Shown here: piece by piece, positions 11,244 through 21,005 of the stretch
Layout: every line of letters starts with the position of its first letter
How positions within the stretch are numbered: the stretch's first letter is position 1
NCBI GenBank assembly: GCA_013423385.1
Contig: BLZA01000043.1
Location: forward strand, 62,001 to 126,000
Length of the DNA stretch: 64,000 bases
Reading direction: 5' to 3'
From: Naganishia liquefaciens
Taxonomy: Eukaryota > Basidiomycota > Tremellomycetes > Filobasidiales > Filobasidiaceae
Program-made: the position numbers and the translations under genes
Notes under the pieces: generated by a model
The model's input: only the letters and a program-made list of their open reading frames with translations
What the model was told of the DNA's origin: nothing
Databases searched by the model: none

Positions 11244-13742
11244 ATGGCATCAGTCTTTGGCACATACAATGCGACTTTGCCTGCGGATAATCTCCCTCGC
11301 AATTCCTCCTTCTATGCTTCGATTCTGTCTGCCTTGACAAGGCTAGGACACTTGTGTACTCATCCCAAGATCAAAGACTGGCTACAGCTGCTCCTGTTCG
11401 GTATCACTGCAACGCTCATTCGAAGGGCTTCCACAGAGGCATTAGGCTGGTTGCAACGCGTGTTTTGCATAACGAGCACCCATCTCACTAACGACGAATC
11501 CTATGATTGGCTGATGGGTACGCTTTTATCTGTCTGGCCCTGGCAGCAGACTACGATGATTCACGCATGACTTGATGTCTCTACAGCTTACTGGCTACAC
11601 GATCCTGTTTGGCAAGAGAGATGCACGCAGTTGTGAGCGTCTTTATGATGAAGCTTACTACTTCCTTTGCTGACCTGACATCATTGTGATAGCAACTGCG
11701 AGGTCAGCAAGATAAGCGGTAATATACACATTCGCCCTTGGATGAGAGTTACCAGGAAAGCGTCACTCGAAGATAGACATGCGAAACCCCAACCGAGGTT
11801 CATTCCTTTGCTGGGTAAGCTATTATATTCAAACAGTATTTTCCTCTTGGGTTCACCGTTCCACTCTCCATAACAATGACTTAGGTGACAGACACTACAC
11901 GTGGTTTGGCGGGACTCTCCTAAGACTGGAGAGGGGAAAGAATGCAGCGTCTACAGCTACATTTGACAAAGAAATGGTGCAGGTTGTGTGGGTATCCTCT
12001 GCTGCATCCGTCACTTCAAGTATCGCAGGCCTGATGAACAATGCGATGTAGTCTGTTCTCTCGCTCGCGTTCCACATTTCAGGCTTTTTTGAAACGCGCC
12101 AAAGAGGAGTTCATGCAAGAGGAGAAGGAGAAGATCGTCATCAAGATGCTCGATGAGTCTGGTGGCTCAACTGACTGGCATCAAGTAGCACTGAAAAATA
12201 GGCGACCGCTATCTAGTGTCGTAACGGAAGGAGGCATCAAGGAGATGTTGGAGAGGGACATCAAACAATTCTGCAAGGCCGAAGGGTGGTACGAATCTCG
12301 TGGAGTCCCTTGGAGAAGAGGGTATCTGCTTCACGGTCAGTACTCTCAGCTATGCGCCTGAGAGGTTCTGACGAATATGATTGCAGGGCCCCCGGGGAGT
12401 GGCAAAACATCATTGATTCACGCTCTCGCTTCCTCCTGTGATTTGGACATCTACATCGTTTCGCTGGCAACGGCAGGGTTAGGAGTGTTCTCCTGGATTC
12501 AATCCTATTTACCAACTGAACCTATTTCATTTCTAGTCTGACTGATGGAAACCTGAACCGCTGTATGGCAGCCGTGTAAGTAGAAGGCAGCGCTACTGTT
12601 GAGCGAGAGATGACCAGGCTTGACCTGCTCCGCTCCCCAGTCCCCCAGCCGCCATTGTCGTGATGGAGGACATCGATGTCGGTATGCCAGATGGAAGTAT
12701 TGTTAGCCCTCGCGTGGATGATTCGGATGGAGACGAAGAGACGGTAGAGGGGAAAGTTAAAGGTCTCCGAAAGAGAAAGCCCAGCAAATCCACTGGAGGG
12801 ATTACCCTTTCAGGTCTACTGAATGCGATCGTAAGCGATGCTGCGTGAAATGTTTCCGCTTGCCGGGTTCAGCGGCTGATCTTGGTTCACAAGGACGGTG
12901 TGGCTGGTGGAGAGGGCAGAATCCGTGAGCTTTGAAGGTCCTCCCCCAGCGTTGACAGCCCCTTAAATTTACCCCCCTCTCACTTTGGCGAGACTTGCAG
13001 TGTTTATGACCACGTGAGCGCGATTCCATTGTAGGTGGTTACATGGTATGGAACTGACACCCTTGAGGGTAGAAATCACAAACATAAGCTCGATCCGGCA
13101 CTTATTCGACCGGGGCGAGCGGACATAGAGGTCGAGTTTAAGAACGCCACCGCTTCCATTTATCGGGATCTCTTCAAGGTTTTCTATCCCGTCGATGGAC
13201 AGTTTCCAGCGGTCTATGCCCGATCTGGAGACATGGTACAAGATGCTGAGAAGTCGAAAACACCGCTAACAAGTGTTGATATTGATGTCCTCGCCGAGGA
13301 ATTCGCATTGGCTTTACCAGAAGGGGAGTTTTCTGCCGCGCAAATTCAAGGCAAGCACGCGAATCACCTCACCATGAACAACGCTAATCGGCGGACATCC
13401 TCAGGTATGCTTATGCGCCATCGGGAGTATCCGGGTGAAGCTGTTGACGGAGTTGCAGCTTGGGTTGAGGAGAAGCGCAAGGAAAAGGCAGCGGACGAGC
13501 AGAAGAAGTACGTTCGGCAAACCCGCTGCTCAATCGTACTGCTGAAGCTACCAAGTAGAATTGAAGCTGCTGACGCAAAGGAAAAGGCTAAGGAAGGGGC
13601 GCAGGAACGAAAGCAAAGACGACAAGTCGAAAAGCAAGTGAGAAATGAAGCTCCGATGACAACAATGGAAGTCGAAGGAACCAGCAAGCTCAGCCCTGAA
13701 AAGGCGCAATCTCATTCCGTTACTGAAATCTGGTGGCGATGA
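11244..13742 (+). CDS. BCS1-like mitochondrial AAA ATPase
   Basis: AAA protein of the BCS1 family, whose founder translocates the Rieske protein across the mitochondrial inner membrane for complex III assembly. An N-terminal hydrophobic segment (WLQLLLFGITATLIRRAS) is followed by the BCS1-specific domain and the ATPase: Walker A GPPGSGKTSLIHALAS, Walker B IVVMEDIDVG, GGITLSGLLNAIDGVAGGEG, LFMTTNHKHKLDPALIRPGR. An acidic/basic insert of about 35 residues lies between Walker B and the second conserved block, as in many fungal BCS1 paralogues. The C-terminal block is ending MRHREYPGEAVDGVAAWVEE followed by a Lys/Glu-rich coiled tail. About nine introns; one at 13351-13404 is GC-AG. Whether it is the true BCS1 orthologue or one of the expanded basidiomycete paralogues cannot be told here. 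Confidence 0.85.
13351..13404 (+). other. GC-AG intron in the BCS1-like gene
   Basis: The exon ends CAAATTCAAG and the intron opens GCAAGC and closes CATCCTCAG. Only this junction keeps the conserved IQG-MLMRHREYPGEA reading. The 54-base length matches the neighbours. Confidence 0.75.
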
Positions 13743-14005
13743 AGGAAGAAAGGAAGCGGGACTTGCCGGCGGTGCTATTATAGGCCGACACACGCTTCAT
13801 CAACTGAAGCCTTGTTCCTTTTCCTGCAACATACTTGGAGCGCACGTAACCTTTCAGAACCAGAACAGTTGTATGAAAACCTGTGTGTAAGCTCCCAAAG
13901 CCCAATCTGCCTGCGTATCTTTCCATCCTCAGGTATATGAGCCATTGACAAAGGGAATCCAGGTATCCTTAAAGCAGATGTGTTTCACACTTGCCTTTGA
14001 GAGCC

Positions 14006-14010
14006 AAAAA
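14006..14010 (-). terminator. Pol III T-tract terminator of tRNA-Ala
   Basis: Five T residues on the minus strand begin five bases after the tRNA 3' end, the usual RNA polymerase III stop. Confidence 0.7.
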
Positions 14011-14014
14011 GTCT

Positions 14015-14102
14015 TGGAGAAACAGGGGATTGAACCCTGGTCCTTCGAGATACTGCGTCTTAAAGATGCAAACTCGACGCGCTACCACTGCGCCATTTCC
14101 CC
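14015..14102 (-). tRNA. tRNA-Ala (anticodon UGC) with 16-base intron
   Basis: Full cloverleaf on the minus strand. Acceptor GGGGAAA pairs TTTCTCC and includes the alanine identity pair G3:U70, with discriminator A. D-stem GCGC/GCGC; anticodon stem TCGAG/CTCGA; T-stem CAGGG/CCCTG with loop TTCAATC. The anticodon loop is too long by 16 bases; removing 14051-14066, placed one base 3' of the anticodon as in eukaryotic tRNA introns, leaves a 7-base loop with UGC (14068-14070). Mature length is 72 before CCA. A-box and B-box (GGTTCAATCC) are intact. Confidence 0.93.
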
Positions 14103-14869
14103 ACTTGATATTTGTGAATTTGTTGTATTGCTACATCACCAAAGTGTGGCAATGTTCGCCCTCTTTTGCCTTCCCACCGTTACAAGCACCATATGTATTT
14201 CAGCTCTGACGTGGTTGCGCTTCGAAGGTAGAACGTCATTACGATCAGCTATGGCGAGCTGCTGCAGAGAACTTCTACGTTAATGGGGACCGGGACTATA
14301 TTGCGAATTGCTCAATGGGTTTGTGCTACATCTATCATGATTCACGAATCGTTAGACCCTTTCCTGAGAGCATTCTGTCTGAACAATTCTGCGAATGCCT
14401 GATGAGCATCACGCTGGCTTTCTCGCCATCAGCAGGCGGAAGGCTGCATTAAAGACTTTGACGCGTTCAGCTTCGTGCATAACAACGTGGCATACAGCTT
14501 CGATGACTCAGCTCCCAGGCCGCTTGATAATCCCTTCTGAACGGAAAGCATCAATCAGAATCCGCCAGCAAGGTGTATACCATCCGTTTGGGTCAGCCAT
14601 TCGAGATGGATTCTTGACGACGATCGCATCACACCGACAATGCACCTCTCTGCCGGCTGCACCGCCGTCGAGAACAGACTCGAGATACTGCTATACCACT
14701 CAATGCTACCCCTCGCGCTAAGCGCTAAGTGGTCGCGATCTGACCCCCGCGCTTCCGCATGTCGCCCATCTCATATTTTTCCTAGGCGCACGGCTTGTGA
14801 GACCTCTATTCAAGATATTCCGACTTTCCACCTTGTACAGCATCTTCTTGGTATTCTTCATCTATCCAA
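14103..14869. other. Intergenic stretch between tRNA-Ala and LHP1
   Basis: Holds the 5' flank of the tRNA and the presumed promoter and leader of LHP1. Open frames here have no recognisable domain. Nothing else was seen. Confidence 0.4.
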
Positions 14870-16770
14870 ATGTCTGCACCTGAAGTTACTGAAGAAAAGC
14901 CTGCCGTTGAGCAGCCCACCATCGAGACGGCCGCTCCTATGGAGACCGACGCCTCGGCGACTACCGATGTCAAGCCAGAGGAGACGACCGTTCCTGAAAC
15001 TAAAACCGAGGAGACGTCTGCCGTCGTTCCGGAATTCCCTGAAGCTTTGCGAGGAAAGACTGACGAGGAGATCAACGAGATCAAGAAGGGAATCGTTGAG
15101 CGATGTGAGCAGAGTTCTTTGGGAGCGAGCTGCCGTTTCTGATCGATCTCTCTTTGTCTAGTAACTTTCTACTTCTCCGACTCAAACCTCTTCTATGACA
15201 AGTTCCTCTGGACCCTTGTCTGCAAATCTCCGGAAGGATGGGTGCCGCTGGAGACTGTCGCGTCTTTCAAGCGTATGCGGGACTACCTTCAAACGTACGG
15301 CCTCCCCTTCATCGCCCAAGCCGTTCGTGACATCCACCCTGTGTCTGGACAAGAAGGAAACGAAATCGAAGTTGATGTCGAGGGAAAGCAAGTGCGAAGG
15401 ACCAAGAGCCTGGAGAAGGATACGTCGGCATGGGACCGAACGGTTTACGTTAAGGGCTTTGGTGCGGGAGAGACGGGCAAGAACTCGCAGGAGCAGGTCG
15501 AGGCTTGGTTCAAGCAGTTTGGCCCGGTCGCGGCTGTTCGTTTCCGACGTGAGGGTGAAGGCAAGGAGAGGGGCAGAGGCCCTTTCAAGGTACGTTGGTG
15601 CATGCTTGTCGTATGAACTGCTTCTGACGGGACTTGTCGCACCTCAGGGCTCCGTCTTTGCCGAATTCCGATTGTTGGCGGATGCTCAGAAGTTTGTAGA
15701 CATGGAGCCAAAACCAGAGTTCGACGGCACACCGGTCACTGCCATGTTCAAGTAAGCCATCATCGACTGTGAAGGGATCTCTCAAGCTTATTATTCGCTA
15801 CTAGGGAGAAGTATGTGACAGACAAAGTCATCGAGAAGGGCATCGACAAGAGCCAGATTCAGCGGAGGGACAACGCGGGAGCCGGCAAGCAGTTCAACGC
15901 TTTCCGCGAAATCGAGATGATGAAGCAGAAGGGTGAAAAGCTGCCGGATTACGTCATGAACATGGGTACCGCCGCGCTCTTGGATACATCGCACGTTGGA
16001 CAGCTCAAGAGGAAGCGTGATGGAGAGGACAACGAGGGCAACGACCGAGCAGAGAAGAAGCCGTCCAAGGAGTCTCAAGCGTTGACCATCACATACAACA
16101 ACAAGCAAATCGCCGTTAACCGGGCCACCGGAGTCGTCATCGACAAGACCGAGATCGAGTTTGCACCGGGACGGGTTCTGCGTTTCGAGAATGCGGGACC
16201 AGAGGCGGACTGGAAGACTTTGAAGGTATGTTCCACGACTCGGTCCGGATGGCTTTGGCTGATCCGCCTCTGCCTTCTCAGCAAGATTTGCAGAACCTGG
16301 GTTTCGAAAAGTCGTTCATGAACTTCCCGCGAGGCTCGACTTGGGGCTGGTTCTCGCTGGAGGAGCCGATTAGCGACGAAGACTTTGAGAAGATCAAGGA
16401 CGCCAAGTTGCAGGCCGGCGGCGAGCTGCAATGGAGCCGTGTGACCGGTAAGGCGATCATCTGAATAGGTGTTGCGCATCTGCTAATTCTTTCACTTTCA
16501 GGTGACGAGGAAGTCGAGTTCTGGGCTGCACGAGCTTCGTTCCAGGGAAAGCTCGCTGTCAAGCAGGCCGACGAGAAGGACGCGCAGCGAGCAGAGTTCT
16601 CGCGTGACGGTCGCGGGCGCGGACGAGGTGGAAGGGGCGGACAGCGTGGGGGACGAGGTCGTGGCGGTCGAGGTGGCCGTGGTGGAAACCGTGGGGGCAA
16701 AGGCGGTCGAGCTGGAGAGTCATCGCAGCCCGCATCGTCTTCAATGACGAGTGCGCCGCCCGCCATCTAA
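14870..16770 (+). CDS. LHP1: La ribonucleoprotein (LHP1/SSB homologue)
   Basis: Nuclear La protein: binds the 3' UUU-OH of new RNA polymerase III transcripts and protects pre-tRNAs. An acidic N-terminal tail (about 60 residues, many Glu/Thr) leads to the La motif IVERLNFYFSDSNLFYDKFL with VPLETVASFKRM. RRM1 follows with RTVYVKGFG and GSVFAEFRLLADAQKFV. A C-terminal atypical RRM covers FENAGPEADWKTLKQDLQNL, FMNFPRGSTWGWFSLEEP and VEFWAARASFQGKLAV. The tail is an RGG/GRGG-rich stretch ending MTSAPPAI. Five or so introns. Length of about 500 residues fits fungal and animal La proteins. It lies next to a tRNA gene whose transcript it would be expected to bind; the adjacency is probably chance. 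Confidence 0.95.
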
Positions 16771-16956
16771 AAGCACTGTGGCAGGTAGCAGCATCTCTTA
16801 GAGACTGTTTCTCGTGTATCATGGTGCGCAGCATATCGTCCTTCCGTGTACCGCCTTCCGAAGCGGATGTTATTATGATAACGATTATGACGACGTTTAC
16901 AGTGTTCGGCCAAGCTTGACTTGACCAAGGCTCCTATGCTCCAAGCTTCCATGAGC

Positions 16957-19900
16957 CTACTCCTCCCTTTGCCCGATATTCTTGTACCTGGAGCAGACTC
17001 ATGAGCCGGCGCGAATAGAGATATGGAGCCACCTAGACATACCTGAACAAGGCTCTAGCTCTCGAGACTGAATGGTCCACAATCGGCTTCGGATATCCCA
17101 GCTTCTCGAATTCTTTCGTTGAGAGCTTCCCGTAAGGATCATGAATGGCTTGAGCGGGAGATCAGCGTCAATGCCACAAGAAGAGTCAACTTGATGCACA
17201 CCCTTGTCTGGCACATCCTGGAGCTCCGGAACCCAGTATCGAATGTATGCGCCGTCCGGGCTTGCTGTCTCACTCTGGCTGGCAGGATTGAAAATCCGGA
17301 CTGCTTAGCAACGTGAGCCAACGGCTTATCAGAATGACGATTCAGTTATACTTGCAATATGGTTGAGGATCTGTTCCGGTCTACTCGTGGGATTGAAGGT
17401 TGAGCGTCATCCTTTCTCTCGCTTTTCAAAAACTCACTGAGGCACACCTGAGGTGAGAACGTTGACAACATGCGTCAGCAAATGGACTGAGAATTACTCC
17501 AGAGAATCCTTACCATTGCCATCCCTGTCAAGCAGGCGGACGTATCCTCATCATCAATAATCTCCCTTGCTTTGACATCAAGCTCCACTTACACCGTTAT
17601 TTGCGGCTATGTTCAGTGAACCCGGTCAGCGGAGAGATACTCGCAGGAGCCACGTCCATGGAAACGCACCCAAGTCTCCATCAATGAACGTTCTGAGGAA
17701 TCGAAGTCAATTGAAGTGAGGAATGCCGTGGCCTGGGTTGCTTACTCCATGAAGAATTTTTCTGGTCACGATAAAGGGTGAGCGTCAATGTGAGTCAGAG
17801 TACTGATCGAGTGGTCAAAGGCATACCTCCCAGTCTCCAATCCAGCATCTAGCGAGTGCACGAAAATCAGCATCAGTTCGAAAAGAGACAGTCGCAAACC
17901 TACGAGGTCTTTCACCTAGTACACGCGAAACGAGTTTAGTCTTACCACCCAAACGGCACTTCAAGTCTCACATACCAGGAAACTCGCGCATATCATTCGA
18001 GGTCGGTTATGCATCCATCCCATGATATTGGCCTGCCTTTGCGCTGCATCGACGATGGGAAACCCGGTCATGCCCTCTTTCCAAGCCTGTAGCTTGTTTT
18101 CATCGATCTCCCACTTCAACGGCCTGAATCAGCGCAAGTTTCAATCTTCATGAAACATGGGACGACTGACCTGTACATCTGAGAATTGCTCGAGGAACGG
18201 ACGACCCATGCTGACACGGGGTGCGAATGTCATAACGTGATTGTAAAAGTCCCTTCAATAATTGAAGCTGTGAGCAGAAGACTAGGAATACCACCGACGT
18301 CGATAAATACCTCCATGCAACCTGTTGACAGATGAGAGTGTAAGAGCGAGTAGCCAGACATGATTCACATCTACGCACCTCCTGCACCCACATCCCAATC
18401 CCGGAATCTCTCCCCGACTCGAGCTTGCCATTGGTCAAAGCCCTGGCCTTGTTCAAACACATTCGGGCGCTCACGATGCCCGACGCGAGGTACGGGCTCA
18501 TCCTGGACGATGAATTCCCGTCACAGCTGTTTCGTGACGACGCGTAGTCCCGAATGCGGGATGTCTCCTCTGAATCTTCTGCTTCGGACTGCTGTAAGGG
18601 ATCCACGAGTCCCAGATGCTCGTGTCGTGCTTGGCCATGCAAAAATTTGTCCAGGACCTGTAGCTCACATATCAGCGGCTGAAGGGCATATGTTGATGCC
18701 GGATTTACCTGGAGCGCCTTTTCCGTGCCCTCGGGCCATATCTTACTCATTAACTCGCGATCAAGGCACTGGAAACCCTCAACCTCGTCTGGTATCGACC
18801 AGTGCGAATCGGTATTCAGCTTGAAAAGAACGTGTTCGCGGAAATCTGCATCGTTTGCATCTGGTTCGGGATACTCCTCGAGGTTCTCTGGATTCTTGGA
18901 CAGGTACGCAGCCCATTCTATACAGGCGTTTGATCAAATGAGGGAGTCCAGGAAGATGATGGGCAACTTACGTTTCTGCCAGGGACTATACACGGCATAT
19001 GGAGTGCCCTTTCCCGATTTGAGGATTCCCGGAGGCACGGCCAGCCGATCATGCACAAATACGGCCTTGACCTTCTGTCCACCTTCGCCAGCCGCCCCAA
19101 GCTTGACGACCTCAATGTCCCGCCGCAGCTCGTCCACTTCGTATTCGATGTTGCCGAAGACATGAGTCGCCTTGAGTTTCGGGAGGATGGCAGTCAGCAG
19201 GTGATGAGCGAGTCGGAAACGGTTGCCGGTGTAGGTGTCGACGAGGAGAGGGATGTTCTTCTCATCCAGTAGTCTCTGTATCGACAGACGTCAGCATGGT
19301 GTGAGAGATAGTGCGATGCGGTAAATTCTGGAATATTGGGATGCCGCAGGAAGTTGCATCAAATGCGGAGAAACGCGAGGACATCATGGTCCCGTACTGT
19401 TCTCGTCGTCGCCCAGCACGGTCAACTGATCCCTACGCGTGAGTACTCACTTTCAGATACCTCAAATTCCTCAAACAGAAATCTATCCGCCGGGCACTTC
19501 TGTCGTGCGCGCGCCAGTCCCCGGTCGTTGCCACAAACAGCACCACGAGCGGTAGGCCCACGACTTTCGCATGATTGTTCGCGAGACTGAGAGCATGGTT
19601 GTCAATGACTTTACCGAAGAAGTCAATGAGATCCATGACCGAGGGGAAGGGACGATGACGTACCCCGCATATCTTCCATTCGCATCCAGTAGACAACGCA
19701 TTCCCCCTTGCCCACTTGTATATCCATCGCGCCCTTGCTCGCCGCGCCGCGTTTCTTATCCGGACTGGCGTTGAGCGAGGGCTCGACGTTGCCCCACGTT
19801 TCCCGCTGCACACGAAGCAGCTTATCGAGCGGCGGGTCGGCATCAACACGGGCGGCGGATTCCTTGTGTGCAATTTTCCCGTCTGTCGCGCAGTTAGCAA

Positions 19901-20680
19901 GGGGAGGGGAAGTACGAAAGCGGGTGGAGACTTACGGATCTCGTAGGCGTCTTTGCGTCGTTTTAGAATCCGTCCAGGGGCTTGCTCTTCCCGCTTTACG
20001 CCTTCCTCTCCCGCCGCACCTCCCTCCTTTCCCGGTGGAACTCGTTTCTTCCCCTTTTCCTCTTTGGTGCCAGTCACGTCCCCGCGATCCATCCCTCCAT
20101 CATCCGTTTGGTGTTTTCGCTTCCCGAGAACATGCGCGTCCGAGGCGTGTTGCGTTGCGAGTGAAGCGGATATGTGGTCCTTCGATTCTGGATGAACGTC
20201 TTCCTCCGTCGGGGCTATTGCTGAAGAGGTGTGGTCCTTGTTGGCAGTAGATCCACGAAGGAGAACGTTGGATGCTTCTTCCAAATGGAGCCCGTCACGC
20301 GACTCCTCTTGCGCAACATCCTCTGCCGCGCTTTCCACCTTTCTGTTCCTGTCCCGGTGCTCAACTTCTTTCCTCTCAGCGTCCGGTACACCTCCACCAG
20401 CCCCGCGACTGGCCCGGTTGCCCAACACCTCGGCTGCCCCACCCTTGCCCAACTTTGGACCCAAAAACCGCTCGGCCTCGAGACCCAACGCTCGGATATC
20501 ATCTTCCATCGTTGACGTGTTGCCCTCGTAGTGCCCTTGTGCCCCGGATTCTTTCGCTTTGCGTACAGCCGGCGTCAGTTTGGATGCATTCTTCACAGCC
20601 GCTTTTGCTTTCTTCGGCGCAGGCTTGACGGGAGACTTTGCGTCGACTTTGAGTGATCGCGTGAGTGTCGCCTGGGGCAT
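16957..20680 (-). CDS. PHR1: Class I CPD photolyase with long N-terminal extension
   Basis: Light-driven repair of cyclobutane pyrimidine dimers using FAD plus an antenna. The photolyase fold starts near VVYWMRMEDMRLRDNHALSL (about 19650). FAD-domain signatures follow: RMSPYLASGIVSARMC, GMWVQEVAWRDFYNHVM, IVDAAQRQANIMGWMHNRPR, MLDWRLGE, FIDGDLAANNG/GWQW, TGTDPQPYFRIFNP, YIRYWVPELQD, and the C-terminus YGKLSTKEFEKLGYPKPIVD. Asn in AANNGG rather than Asp supports photolyase over cryptochrome. Before the fold lie about 280 low-complexity Lys/Glu/Ser-rich residues with basic clusters (KRRKD), probably nuclear signals. A start at 20680 (MPQATLTRSLK) is preferred; in-frame ATGs further up, for example 20737, would add a presequence-like MRYFLSILHWNPRVL. 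Very many exons, nine of them 25 bases or less; one intron is GC-AG (17301-17355). Confidence 0.92.
17356..17915 (-). other. Run of eight consecutive microexons in the photolyase gene
   Basis: In transcription order the exons are 17915-17904 (12 bases), 17848-17827 (22), 17761-17746 (16), 17692-17670 (23), 17606-17593 (14), 17524-17514 (11), 17447-17438 (10) and 17380-17356 (25). They encode VKDL, MLDWRLGE, KFFME, TFIDGDL, AANNG, GWQW, CAS and TGTDPQPY. The joined reading follows the conserved FAD-pocket sequence of class I photolyases without a gap. Introns between them are 53-68 bases with usual boundaries. Confidence 0.8.
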
Positions 20681-21005
20681 GGTAGATTTTGCGAGTACTC
20701 GTGGATTCCAGTGAAGGATGCTCAGGAAGTATCGCATTTGCCCCTTTGTGTACTTGCGTTTCACCGTCAAAGGCATCCGCCCTGGTCGCTTCTTTCCGCA
20801 GATCACTGCAGATCGCTTCTCCCGATCGATCGCCGATAGATGACCTCATGCCCGACCGGCCATGCCCGACGGAAGCAAAACCCCCTGGCGTTATCTGAGA
20901 TAAGCAACCCCTGACTTGTTTCACCTTAAAACGCATCTCACCAGGTCTTTCGTTACCCCTAAGGGTCGCTCCCTGAATGGCTCCTCACAAGGTCACAACC
21001 CCATC
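20681..21005. other. Divergent promoter between photolyase and asparagine-synthetase-like gene
   Basis: About 325 bases. The left part may be coding if the photolyase starts at an upstream in-frame ATG. No other feature was recognised. Confidence 0.4.

Noticed and set aside
14395-14721. Plus-strand open frame upstream of LHP1
   Set aside because: No recognisable domain, no splice partner, and it lies in the promoter and leader region.
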